Both the position numbers and the translations under genes were made by a program. Shown piece after piece: positions 37,695 through 45,783 of a DNA stretch of 45,977 nucleotides (position 1 is the first letter of the stretch; every line of letters starts with the position of its first letter). The DNA comes from a virus. The stretch covers positions 1-45,977 of IMG/VR virus record IMGVR_UViG_3300032265_000714; one strand, written 5' to 3'. Under the pieces are notes generated by a model, which saw only the letters and a program-made list of their open reading frames with translations, was not told the DNA's origin and searched no databases.

Positions 37695-38694
37695 TTTTAT
37701 ATTTTGTTAGTTTAACGTCTGAATTACAACTACAAATTAGTTGCTCGCACGTTACAGGTTTAATAATATCTTTAGTAAATTTTTCTATAAAGTTGTCATC
37801 GAATATATTTAACGTTCCTATATCAAACAAAGTACGTTGGCCGCAACTACCATATATCTCCCCGTCTGCTTGTACTACAAGTCTATCGGTTACTAAATTA
37901 CAAGTCCACCCATAAAAGTTATTCATGCGGTTTGACATTATGTCAAATGTTTTAAACTGTTGTCTAGTACCATCGTCGAAGTAGGTATATGCCTCTGTTC
38001 GATCAAGTTGGATAGCACCCAACGATTTCATTTTTTCTATATAATCAGATGGGGGTATACGTTTTATCTTATCTTCAAGAAATTCTAAATCTTCTTTTGA
38101 ATAAGTGTCTTTAACTATATGATCGTTTTCGTCAACTAACATCCAAGATTTAACTAGCCAAGGGATAGGATGTGCTATTAAATTATCAAGTATGTTTTTA
38201 CATTTATCCCATGATTTAGGATCCATCATAACTGCGGCAGATACCATAGTATTATTTTTATTGTAGATCAAATCAGCAACGGCTTTTATATGTTCAATAT
38301 CGCAAAACTCGTGATGCACACTAATCATAACATCGTCAAAGTAGTCAGAATACTCTTCCCACCAACGTAGTGTTCGACTTCCGTTAGTTGACATGGTTAT
38401 CCTACAACCGTGCTTTTCATATATGAATTTGGCAAACTCTCCTAACTTTGGCCATAAGGTTGGCTCACCGCCTTGAAAGTGCAGACGTATTTTCTTTTTT
38501 CCAATATCGTATTTGTAAACTGAGATTATATGATCAAAGCTCTTACATACTTTATCATAATCGGGCCAGCGACTTGTTCCGCTATGAGCATACGGCCAGC
38601 AATAGTTACAGCTATAATTACATACATTAGTAAATGAATATTCAAGATTTAAAAAATCTTCTTGGGTTTTGTTTATAATTGCTACAGGCTTCAT
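37678..38694 (-). CDS. Radical SAM protein, CNYxCxYC family
   Basis: 338 residues. C25-x3-C29-x2-C32 (CNYSCNYC) at the same position as in 32792, followed by WPYAHSG and FQGGEPTLW. C-terminal cysteines (WTCNL, GSCGQ, CEQLICSC) may hold another cluster. Overlaps the N-terminal-Cys radical SAM gene by 17 bases, so each type is made with the other. Confidence 0.87.
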   Translation of the reverse strand: MKPVAIINKTQEDFLNLEYSFTNVCNYSCNYCWPYAHSGTSRWPDYDKVCKSFDHIISVYKYDIGKKKIRLHFQGGEPTLWPKLGEFAKFIYEKHGCRITMSTNGSRTLRWWEEYSDYFDDVMISVHHEFCDIEHIKAVADLIYNKNNTMVSAAVMMDPKSWDKCKNILDNLIAHPIPWLVKSWMLVDENDHIVKDTYSKEDLEFLEDKIKRIPPSDYIEKMKSLGAIQLDRTEAYTYFDDGTRQQFKTFDIMSNRMNNFYGWTCNLVTDRLVVQADGEIYGSCGQRTLFDIGTLNIFDDNFIEKFTKDIIKPVTCEQLICSCNSDVKLTKYKNAKPE

Positions 38695-39536
38695 TTCATC
38701 AAGTACCTTAACAAAGGACTAAGACCGACAAAGTTGCCATCTTTAGTGTAAGCCATATGGATAGCATTAGAAGGAGTTAAATCAAAATCCCTACAAACTT
38801 TAGCATTTAACTCGCTGTATGTTTTCCATAAGTAGTCAGATTCAACATTAGCTAGAACATGATTTCCTACCATAGTTAACATTCTACAATTCATATTAAA
38901 ATCGTTCATAATTGAAATACTATCGTTCACAGCATCCTTATGCCAACGTAAGCCAATTCTGTTCCAACCTAATCCTAATCCTTTGCTTAAACTTATCCCG
39001 ACAGACCTAATCGATGGATGAGATAAATCAAAGTCGATTCCGCGGCAGCAAGTAAGCCAAGCGCCGTCCACATGTATACTAATACCTTTGTCTTGCGCTT
39101 CATCTAATATATCCTCCATATCAATATGTACTGTTCCTGTACTAGGAAAAGGCATAGCAATTATTAACGGGACACCTTCCTTTAATAGCCCTGGCCTAGT
39201 ACCCCAATTACCTAGTCTATCATGATATCTATAATCCCCGACCAATACTTGGGGTTGGCACTGCATATAGATATTATCGATAAATTGTGTACACCCGATA
39301 ATTACATCTAGCCGATTAAAGTTATCAAATCCAGATAACTGGTTCAGTGTAGAAGATAAAATCCAGTTTGATGCTTGATGTTTAAATTCATCAATACCTG
39401 CTAGTGTGTGGTCTGCGGTCCAACCTGTAGTTATTTGTTCAAATAACGATTCTAAATAATTGTCGCACAGAGCTTGTGGTCTATCAACTTCTAGCCACTT
39501 GCTTGAATACTCGGGTGCTATTTTTAATCGTTCCAT
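38691..39536 (-). CDS. PLP-dependent aminotransferase-fold enzyme
   Basis: 281 residues, short for fold type I (usually ~390). D157 in SIHVDGAW matches the Asp that contacts the pyridine nitrogen and K185 in ISLSKGLG the Schiff-base Lys. The C-terminal small domain is reduced. It could transaminate, decarboxylate or desulfurate a small substrate. Overlaps radical SAM genes on both sides (4 and 13 bases), suggesting one pathway. Confidence 0.78.
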   Translation of the reverse strand: MERLKIAPEYSSKWLEVDRPQALCDNYLESLFEQITTGWTADHTLAGIDEFKHQASNWILSSTLNQLSGFDNFNRLDVIIGCTQFIDNIYMQCQPQVLVGDYRYHDRLGNWGTRPGLLKEGVPLIIAMPFPSTGTVHIDMEDILDEAQDKGISIHVDGAWLTCCRGIDFDLSHPSIRSVGISLSKGLGLGWNRIGLRWHKDAVNDSISIMNDFNMNCRMLTMVGNHVLANVESDYLWKTYSELNAKVCRDFDLTPSNAIHMAYTKDGNFVGLSPLLRYLMK

Positions 39537-40792
39537 TCTTGTATCATCTTATAGCATTTAGGAAAAATTACAGACCAATCCTTATTTTGTATTGCAGACA
39601 TTTTTACAAAAAACTCTGCTAATTCTTTTCTACCTTGTGAAATTTCAGATTCTGTCAACGGCATGCTTTTAGCATATATGTTCCATTGAAGTAGTTTTTC
39701 CTTAATATCTGTATCAGTAGTTATCTGATTAAGATAGGCAAACATACGGGCATGCTGTTGTTCTGTCATTAAACCAATATTTAAATACTTAGGGTTCATT
39801 ACAGGATGACTTACCATTCCTGCAAAAGTATCCTTGTTGATTTTTTTAAAATTCTTATCTTTTAACCACTGCATCCAGTCTACGAGAAATTCTAAATTTA
39901 GTATAGATATTGTTGTACTAGTAAACACTGTAATATTATCTGGCAGATTATCTAATAGTTCTAGATTTTTTTCTACGACACTCCACTTAGTTGGAAAACG
40001 AATAGCTTCGTCAACTATGCCTATACCATCTACGCTGGCGCATAACTTAACTAACTTAAATTTATTAAACAAATCAAAAACATAATTTGGAAGGACTGTT
40101 ACATTGATACTGTATTCTAACTCCACATCCTTGGCCAGTCCTTTAGTAATTAATCCTTCGAGTAGTGTAATATGCTGTTTTTCCAAGAAAGGTTCACCAC
40201 CGCCAAACTTAATCTTTTTAACATACTGAGAATGCTCTAATAATAACTTGTAGTAGGATTCTTGCTCACTCCAAGTAAAATCTTTGTAATTGACATCATA
40301 AGTTATATCATCTATTAGAAAAACTTTAGAACCTGTAATTTGTTCTTGTATCTTATACCATTGATTGCTTTCGCCTGGATAGCACATAACACATTGTAAA
40401 TTGCACTTATTACCTAGTCGCAAATCCAACGATAATATCTTATGTTCCGTAATAGTGCCATCTTCTAAAGTAATGCGTTTAGCATCATCTTTGGTAAAAT
40501 CGTACATGGTTGCTTCCCACTCATTGCGAGAACGCTTACCAGATTCTTTTTCTATCTTGCATCTACGACATTGTTCAGGCCATTTGTTATTAATAATCTG
40601 TTTACGAATATCTTTAAGGGTATTACAATTTAAGACATCTGTATCTTTGAGATCGTCAATCCGTAAATGCTCAAGCAGTGTATTTTTATTACCACCGCTT
40701 TGACTGTGAGAACACACTCGTAGATAACCATTGCTTTTTACAGCAACATGACTCCAAGGTAATGGACACCATAGGTTATTTGAACTGTTCAT
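39524..40792 (-). CDS. Radical SAM protein with an N-terminal Cys-rich domain
   Basis: 422 residues. WCPLPW with C9, then C27, C75-x2-C78 (QCRRC) and the motif C130-x3-C134-x2-C137 (CNLQCVMC); FGGGEPFL follows. Clear paralogue of 36396 (same Cys order, similar spacing and length). Shares 17 bases with the next radical SAM gene upstream in the operon. Confidence 0.87.
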   Translation of the reverse strand: MNSSNNLWCPLPWSHVAVKSNGYLRVCSHSQSGGNKNTLLEHLRIDDLKDTDVLNCNTLKDIRKQIINNKWPEQCRRCKIEKESGKRSRNEWEATMYDFTKDDAKRITLEDGTITEHKILSLDLRLGNKCNLQCVMCYPGESNQWYKIQEQITGSKVFLIDDITYDVNYKDFTWSEQESYYKLLLEHSQYVKKIKFGGGEPFLEKQHITLLEGLITKGLAKDVELEYSINVTVLPNYVFDLFNKFKLVKLCASVDGIGIVDEAIRFPTKWSVVEKNLELLDNLPDNITVFTSTTISILNLEFLVDWMQWLKDKNFKKINKDTFAGMVSHPVMNPKYLNIGLMTEQQHARMFAYLNQITTDTDIKEKLLQWNIYAKSMPLTESEISQGRKELAEFFVKMSAIQNKDWSVIFPKCYKMIQEWND

Positions 40793-41762
40793 TTAATTTG
40801 TCAAAACTACCACATTGTTTTCCGCACTCTCTCAACCCAGTAGTAGTCCAGCAATTTGCAATTTTATTGAAGTAACCCGAATTAAAAATTTCTTCTAACT
40901 TGGTCTTCTTTAAATTAGGGTATACTCTGATTTTGTCTTTATAATCAATTCTAGTTAGATTAAATGGTTCATCCCATTCGTTATCTAACCAACAACAAGG
41001 TGTAACATTACCAGTTGCACTAACATACAGTTGATTACTTTGTTTAGCCTTACATGTGATTGTTGGCAGTACTTCCTGCTTTGTCTTATTAATTTTTGGA
41101 AGCATTGCTTCGCTTTTTTCAGTAGGATATAAGACATGAGTAGTTCTGCCTTCTTCATCTATTACTGGCATATAATCGCCACGGAACCGACTAGTGTTCT
41201 TTGCTTTAAAGTCTGTAAATCCAAGTTGGTTACTTAACTCTCGACATTTGTCCACCTGATGCATGTTATGCTGAAATATTAACATGTCCCATCTAGCATC
41301 ACCCCCAGCACTAATAAAAGCTGTAGCGTTATCAATAATTGTTTGCCAGTTTGTTGAAACACGATATAAACTATGAGTATCTGCGAGGCCGTCAATTCCA
41401 AACACTACAACTACATTTAATTTTGCAAGAGACTTCCACCAATCTAATGACCTAGCACTACCATTGGTATGCATGTTCAATAATATATCTGGATTGTGTG
41501 TTCTAATATATTCAAAAATTTCCAATGTGTCTTTGGCGATTATCGGATCACCTAAATTACCACACATAAAAAGTTTAGATAGCTGTTTAATAAATTCTAT
41601 ATCAAACCATTCTTTAAATTGCTCGAGTGTTATTTCTTCCAATGTTATATACGGATTGATAGGGCCGCCTCCAGGACGACGCGGACACATTGGACACCGT
41701 GCCTGACATTTAGATGTAACCTCTAAATGGACTTCGCGAATATCAGAATAGTTATACATCAC
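40776..41762 (-). CDS. Radical SAM protein, SPASM/MoaA-type
   Basis: 328 residues. C19-x3-C23-x2-C26 (CQARCPMC) near the N-terminus and a C-terminal SPASM-like region (ATGNVTPCCWLDN, NCWTT, CGKQCG). This is the conventional order and belongs to a different subfamily from its neighbours. Overlaps the methyltransferase-like gene by 11 bases. Confidence 0.87.
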   Translation of the reverse strand: MMYNYSDIREVHLEVTSKCQARCPMCPRRPGGGPINPYITLEEITLEQFKEWFDIEFIKQLSKLFMCGNLGDPIIAKDTLEIFEYIRTHNPDILLNMHTNGSARSLDWWKSLAKLNVVVVFGIDGLADTHSLYRVSTNWQTIIDNATAFISAGGDARWDMLIFQHNMHQVDKCRELSNQLGFTDFKAKNTSRFRGDYMPVIDEEGRTTHVLYPTEKSEAMLPKINKTKQEVLPTITCKAKQSNQLYVSATGNVTPCCWLDNEWDEPFNLTRIDYKDKIRVYPNLKKTKLEEIFNSGYFNKIANCWTTTGLRECGKQCGSFDKLNEQFK

Positions 41763-42348
41763 GTCTACCTATTATCATGTACCTAGTATACAACTGTGTT
41801 TGGAATTCACCACGCCATATCACACGTATATGACTTTGATTTTCAAATTCTTCCATGCTGTTACAAATTCTTATATGTTCAGGAATATCATAGTTGTTAC
41901 TTTGTAAAACAAGTAAACTGCTCGGATCAATCATTTCTAACCAATGGTCATAATGCTCTTGGCTGATATGTTCGCAACTTGTATTGATAACAACATCTGC
42001 ATCACTGGGTACATTAACCATGTCTTCGCATATTGCTTCAAACTTTCCAGTGATGTGTTCGCCTTTATTCATCATCTCCGCGATAGGCTTACATTCAGGA
42101 TCTATATCGATACTGTTAATCTTTATAATTTCAATTTCGCTTTGAAACAATAAGCTGGCTAGTGTGCCTACCCAACCTCCGTATACATCGATAGTAACAG
42201 GCTCAAACATCTTATCTGCCAGTTTGTTCACAAGCCATATCTTACTATCAATTTGTCCGCGCCAAAAGGCTTCCAGTGTTTGTTTAGGATCTCGGCTATC
42301 GCGGATAGCACACATCCAATAGTGTAGGTGGTCGGTATCTATTTGCAT
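41752..42348 (-). CDS. Class I SAM-dependent methyltransferase-like protein
   Basis: 198 residues. IDVYGGWVGTLAS (motif I-like loop), SIDIDPEC (acidic motif II) and DVVINTSCEHI (motif IV region) fit the class I Rossmann methyltransferase fold. It would methylate a small molecule or a protein. Overlaps radical SAM genes on both sides, so it probably works on their product. Confidence 0.75.
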   Translation of the reverse strand: MQIDTDHLHYWMCAIRDSRDPKQTLEAFWRGQIDSKIWLVNKLADKMFEPVTIDVYGGWVGTLASLLFQSEIEIIKINSIDIDPECKPIAEMMNKGEHITGKFEAICEDMVNVPSDADVVINTSCEHISQEHYDHWLEMIDPSSLLVLQSNNYDIPEHIRICNSMEEFENQSHIRVIWRGEFQTQLYTRYMIIGRRDV

Positions 42349-43298
42349 TTTGGTATCTTTGAATCGGCACTACTTACACACTTAGGAGTAACACACTTCT
42401 GTGGGGCGGAAAACAAAGTAAATTTTTCTATCGTGCCCAAACTTTCTTCCTTACAACTGTATGCTCGTTTGACCTCATTACCTTTTATTATAACACTTTG
42501 GTACCCACTATTACAAGTCCAATTGGTAAAACTATTAAACCCTAATGCGTTGAAACGTTCTGCTTGATCAATGTAATAGTCCTGTGTTCCGTCAGTCAGT
42601 CTAATCTGATGCTCGCCTTGTTGTTCAAAATCATTTTGCATTATAGCAATCATATCAGGAGTATAGCCCTCTACAATAGCAGTAGCAGTATCATTGCTTT
42701 GTGGTTTGAGTGTTACATTGATTCCACGATTACGCAACCGCTCACAACGTTCAAGTGTTTCATAGAATAATGCAGGCATCATAACTTGGTTAACAGTCAC
42801 TAATACCATGTCATACATCAACTGCAAACACTTGTCTCCAAATTCTTGTTCTCGAGCAAACTCTGCATGATAACTAGCCGTAATGCTCCTACGCTGTAGT
42901 AAACAAGTAGCATTGTGCCAATTGCGCCACCAAGTCAGACTAGGACTCAAATTGGTAGTCATGTGTACAGTTTGGTAAGGAGTCTCTGCACCATCGTCTA
43001 AATGTTTGGTTAATTCTAACAAGTGTTTATAAGCAGTAGGTTCACCTCCGCTGAACGACCAATGGAACTGGTTAAACCCATTGGCTCGTGCTTGACGCTT
43101 AATCTCGTCTACAGTAGATTTATATACTTCAAGCGGTTGGTGATCAGGAACATCGGCTCTAGCATAGGGCCAACAGTAACTACATTTATAATTACAAAAT
43201 CTGCCCAAGATCCAACTTACGTTAAATAATGGACGATCCAGCATGGTTAGCTGTCCAAAATGAGTAATCTTTTCGAAAGGTATGGTAGAAAATTGCAT
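42339..43298 (-). CDS. Radical SAM protein, CNYxCxYC family
   Basis: 319 residues. C35-x3-C39-x2-C42 (CNYKCSYC) preceded by VSWILGRF and followed by WPYA and FSGGEPTAY. C-terminal cysteines (WTCNSG, YSCKE, CVTPKCV) may bind an auxiliary cluster. First gene of the seven-gene minus operon. A weak CTTAAATA six bases upstream of the ATG could be a diverged late element. Its start codon lies against the promoter of the tRNA-like gene on the other strand. Confidence 0.87.
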   Translation of the reverse strand: MQFSTIPFEKITHFGQLTMLDRPLFNVSWILGRFCNYKCSYCWPYARADVPDHQPLEVYKSTVDEIKRQARANGFNQFHWSFSGGEPTAYKHLLELTKHLDDGAETPYQTVHMTTNLSPSLTWWRNWHNATCLLQRRSITASYHAEFAREQEFGDKCLQLMYDMVLVTVNQVMMPALFYETLERCERLRNRGINVTLKPQSNDTATAIVEGYTPDMIAIMQNDFEQQGEHQIRLTDGTQDYYIDQAERFNALGFNSFTNWTCNSGYQSVIIKGNEVKRAYSCKEESLGTIEKFTLFSAPQKCVTPKCVSSADSKIPKCK

Positions 43299-43326
43299 TG
43301 ACAGTATTTAAGTGCGAGTATATAAT
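43298..43326 (+). promoter_or_regulatory. Consensus sigma70 promoter of the odd tRNA
   Basis: TTGACA (43298-43303), 17 bases, TATAAT (43321-43326): a full consensus. The expected start (~43333) coincides with the first base of the tRNA-like gene. Confidence 0.9.
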
Positions 43327-43332
43327 TACAAT

Positions 43333-43428
43333 GTAGACGTGAGTGGAACATGGTATACCTCCGGCTTGCCGGGTTAGGGCCTTGCCCTTAGGGTGGCTTT
43401 GTAGGTTCGAATCCTACCGTCTACACCA
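43333..43428 (+). tRNA. Atypical class II tRNA-like gene, anticodon unclear
   Basis: Acceptor GTAGACG/CGTCTAC, T stem GTAGG/CCTAC with TTCGAAT and encoded CCA are perfect, and the long variable arm folds (CCC TTA GGG core). The anticodon arm is abnormal: CCGG-CTTG-CCGG forms a four-base loop. A seven-base loop TTGCCGG would give GCC but needs a stem with a C-A mismatch and two G-U pairs. 96 bases in total. It may be a tRNA-like RNA with a non-decoding role. Confidence 0.7.
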
Positions 43429-43455
43429 TTTTAACATAGGCACAGAAAGGCTGGT

Positions 43456-43779
43456 ATGAAAAAGATATTAATTTTGTTAGCATTAGTAAGCGGCAGTGCG
43501 TTTGCATACGATGATGATCCAACGGCACTATTTTCTTCTGCTTATAACAAAACCAACCAAACTGTTGTTAATTGGATAGCGGTAGACGATGTTACTGCTG
43601 TCTGTGATAGAGAGCGTAAGTCCAAAGGTCAAAATGGGTTTGGCTATGCTGTAAAAGCCTGTAGCTTTTGGGACAACGATTTCAAAACATGTACTATCAT
43701 TACCAAAAAAAATACTAATATGCACACTTTAGGTCACGAAATGCGCCACTGTTTTCAAGGTAATTGGCATGGCGATTAA
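43456..43779 (+). CDS. Small exported protein with an HExxH motif
   Basis: 107 residues. A classic signal peptide (MKK, hydrophobic core, cleavage likely after SAFA, residue 17) is followed by a ~90-residue mature domain with several cysteines. LGHEMRHCFQG near the C-terminus has the HExxH zinc-metalloprotease motif. It would act in the periplasm or be released. It could be a minimal peptidase, for instance in exclusion, lysis or envelope remodelling, or a protein that kept only the metal site. Overlaps the next gene by 11 bases. Confidence 0.72.
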   Translation: MKKILILLALVSGSAFAYDDDPTALFSSAYNKTNQTVVNWIAVDDVTAVCDRERKSKGQNGFGYAVKACSFWDNDFKTCTIITKKNTNMHTLGHEMRHCFQGNWHGD

Positions 43780-44176
43780 GTACGATTTAGTCGAAGACAT
43801 ACGTAATTCTCCAGAGGTAATGGCAAAGCTTCGTGCCGAGGATCGACGTTATGCCCAGAACTTATACGCCGCTTGGTGCAATATGCAATGGTGTAAAAAA
43901 GACCTATGGCCTGTACTTAAAGAGGATTATTGGCATGCTAGCTGGCGTAGTGCTGGCGGCATTGTAGCAGACCTTCGCAACGAGGGTGAGGACTATATGG
44001 ACTATTACTGTTCAGGCATGCGTGGCGGCATGAGCTTTGATGGCAAAGATGACGACGAGTATTTTGAGCGTACCGGATTCCAATCCGAAGGAGTAGTTAC
44101 AGATGAAATACTCGACGACCTTGACAAACTTGGTTGGTTTCCTGTACCATACAAGGATGAAGACTTAGGACCATAA
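43769..44176 (+). CDS. 135-residue acidic protein of unknown function
   Basis: Overlaps the HExxH gene by 11 bases. Trp-rich middle (AAWCNMQWCKKDLW, DYWHASWRSAGG) and an acidic C-terminus (DGKDDDEYFE). A GMRGGMSFDG segment suggests a defined fold. Similar conserved phage proteins exist but I cannot assign a function. No signal peptide. Confidence 0.75.
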   Translation: MAIKYDLVEDIRNSPEVMAKLRAEDRRYAQNLYAAWCNMQWCKKDLWPVLKEDYWHASWRSAGGIVADLRNEGEDYMDYYCSGMRGGMSFDGKDDDEYFERTGFQSEGVVTDEILDDLDKLGWFPVPYKDEDLGP

Positions 44177-44179
44177 ATA
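44172..44179 (+). promoter_or_regulatory. Late-type element just before the AbrB-like gene
   Basis: CATAAATA, one base off the T4 late consensus, four bases before the ATG at 44184. T4 spacing would give an essentially leaderless mRNA, as at 21902. It overlaps the stop codon of the preceding gene. Confidence 0.4.
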
Positions 44180-44183
44180 AATT

Positions 44184-44354
44184 ATGACACATTGGACCGT
44201 AACAGTTGAAGAAGCAGATGATGGCAGTGGAGATTTGGTTTTACCATTGCCTCAAGAACTATTGGATTTACAAGGGTGGGTAGAAGGCGACTCACTCAAT
44301 TGGATAGATAATAAGGATGGCTCGTGGAGCATTTCGAAAGTAACTAATGGCTAA
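44184..44354 (+). CDS. 56-residue AbrB/SpoVT-like protein
   Basis: SGDLVLPLPQELLDLQGWVEGDSLNW (residues 15-40, in two overlapping motifs) matches the swapped-hairpin AbrB-type DNA-binding fold of transcription factors and antitoxins. The GD-x-L turn is diagnostic. It probably binds DNA as a dimer. It overlaps the IF-1 gene start by eight bases, so the two are co-translated. No toxin gene is adjacent, so a regulator is more likely than an antitoxin. Confidence 0.7.
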   Translation: MTHWTVTVEEADDGSGDLVLPLPQELLDLQGWVEGDSLNWIDNKDGSWSISKVTNG

Positions 44355-44565
44355 AGACGATATTTTAGAACTTACAGGAGTCGTCGCAGAAGTATTACCC
44401 AGCAACATGTTTCGAGTTCAAGTCGAAAATATGCCAGACCTACTTCTTTGTTATATGGGTGGTAAACTCAAACAGAACAAGATTAGGATCATTTTGGGCG
44501 ACAATGTTAGAATTGAAGTCAGTACTTACGATTTATCCAAAGGCAGAATTACCTACAGACTCTAG
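44347..44565 (+). CDS. infA: Translation initiation factor IF-1 homologue
   Basis: 72 residues, exactly the length of E. coli IF-1, and collinear with it: MAKDDILELTGVVAEVLP, NMFRVQVEN, GGKLKQNKIRIILGD and YDLSKGRITYR match the OB-fold protein from end to end. IF-1 sits in the ribosomal A site and with IF-2 and IF-3 selects the initiator tRNA. A phage copy could favour initiation on phage mRNAs, some of which look leaderless here. Overlaps the AbrB-like gene; a new promoter starts directly behind its stop. Confidence 0.93.
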   Translation: MAKDDILELTGVVAEVLPSNMFRVQVENMPDLLLCYMGGKLKQNKIRIILGDNVRIEVSTYDLSKGRITYRL

Positions 44566-44594
44566 TTGACAGGTCGCTCAAACGGTGTTATAAT
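44566..44594 (+). promoter_or_regulatory. Consensus sigma70 promoter
   Basis: TTGACA (44566-44571), 17 bases, TATAAT (44589-44594), starting on the base after the IF-1 stop codon. Drives the genes from 44622 onward. Confidence 0.9.
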
Positions 44595-44621
44595 ATCTAT
44601 TATTAACTCAACGAGCGAGCA

Positions 44622-45314
44622 ATGGCAAATAAAGAGTTCCCTACACACCAAGTACTAGAACTGGCCTGTGCGGCCCAGCGTGTAAATGGTGCTTATATCA
44701 AAGAAGCTGAATCTGTATATGCAGAGGATGGTGTTTACATGTACACCAAACAGACTAATAAGATGCAGATGCTCTGTACACTTGAACCCAATATTTGGAC
44801 AGCTAATCCAAAAGATGCTCCAATGCCTTTGAGAGTACTGCCCGAAGATGTTGCACAAGCAGAAGAAATTCGAAAGTATTTCAGAAAGTTTATGTTCAGT
44901 GCCATCGATGGCGAGAACGAGTTTCAAACTAATGTAAACACAATCTTGTCAGGCGACACAGTAAAACAAAACCAATTTGGTTATGTGGCTTGTTTACCTA
45001 GCGTATATGTACGAGACGTGATGCAGAGCAAGGTTAAAAAGGCTGTTCGTTCTGTAGAGTCGGGTTACATTGGAGAAATTGGTGAACAGCTTTTAGATTT
45101 AGATGCAGAAATTATTTCCTCAGTTAAGTCAAAAAACTTTGAAGGCTATAATATCGATGCTATAATAAACAGTAGGATGGCATCTTGGCTCAATAAGTCT
45201 AATCTAGAATTAGGCCCATGTGTTATTGTGAAAGCCAAAGTGAAAGATCATAGCAAACACTGGAAACACGGTACTGATGTTACCAGACTTAATTATGTAA
45301 AGGCAGTGCAATGA
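44622..45314 (+). CDS. 230-residue protein of unknown function
   Basis: Starts 28 bases after the -10 box with only a weak GAGCGAG site. N-terminal ~80 residues mixed alpha/beta (MYTKQTNKMQMLCTLEP), then a helical middle with YFRKFMFSAIDGENEFQ and a basic C-terminus (VKAKVKDHSKHWKHGTDVTRLNYVKAV). Conserved-looking phage protein. I do not recognise it. Confidence 0.78.
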   Translation: MANKEFPTHQVLELACAAQRVNGAYIKEAESVYAEDGVYMYTKQTNKMQMLCTLEPNIWTANPKDAPMPLRVLPEDVAQAEEIRKYFRKFMFSAIDGENEFQTNVNTILSGDTVKQNQFGYVACLPSVYVRDVMQSKVKKAVRSVESGYIGEIGEQLLDLDAEIISSVKSKNFEGYNIDAIINSRMASWLNKSNLELGPCVIVKAKVKDHSKHWKHGTDVTRLNYVKAVQ

Positions 45315-45562
45315 GTAAAGAAAAACATATTCCAAAATTGTTTATTGACGGCGAGACTGCCGATCGCATCACAGCACTTACCCTGCGTGACTATCGAGCG
45401 TATCTTAAGAAAGAATTAAAACAATGGAAAAAGAATCCTAAGACAGATAGTAATCCAGACGGTTACTGGTTGCATCCCGAAGACGTAGCCCTTAACACAC
45501 GTACTATTGAAGCATTGAATTTGATTATCAGCCATTATATAGAAGTACCGGAGATTAACTAA
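45311..45562 (+). CDS. 83-residue protein of unknown function
   Basis: The ATG overlaps the preceding stop (ATGA). Helical and charged, with LTLRDYRAYLKKELKQWKK in the first half and WLHPEDVALNTRTIEALNL in the second. It resembles small helical phage proteins and has no recognised family. Next gene starts on its last base. Confidence 0.77.
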   Translation: MSKEKHIPKLFIDGETADRITALTLRDYRAYLKKELKQWKKNPKTDSNPDGYWLHPEDVALNTRTIEALNLIISHYIEVPEIN

Positions 45563-45783
45563 TGTACAAAACAGTTTACACAGAAGTCGAAGTTGATGTT
45601 GACTTGGGTGATTTTGAAACAGATGACTTGATTGAAGAATTAGAAAGCCGTGGTGCCGGTGCTACAGACTATGGCGATGGCAAAGAAGTGCTTGAAGCCA
45701 TCTATCAAAAGCGCAGACTAGGCCAAGATTATCAAACTGAGTTGGAAGCATTGATCTATTTAGGATTAGGAAAAATTATATGA
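45562..45783 (+). CDS. 73-residue acidic protein of unknown function
   Basis: Very acidic N-terminal half (VEVDVDLGDFETDDLIEELE), compatible with a nucleic-acid mimic or a small helical binding protein, and a neutral C-terminal helix. Overlaps neighbours at both ends by 1-4 bases. No family recognised. Confidence 0.75.
   Translation: MYKTVYTEVEVDVDLGDFETDDLIEELESRGAGATDYGDGKEVLEAIYQKRRLGQDYQTELEALIYLGLGKII

Noticed and set aside
43333-43428. Selenocysteine tRNA
   Set aside because: Length fits, but the acceptor stem is seven pairs, no UCA anticodon exists and no selenium genes are nearby.
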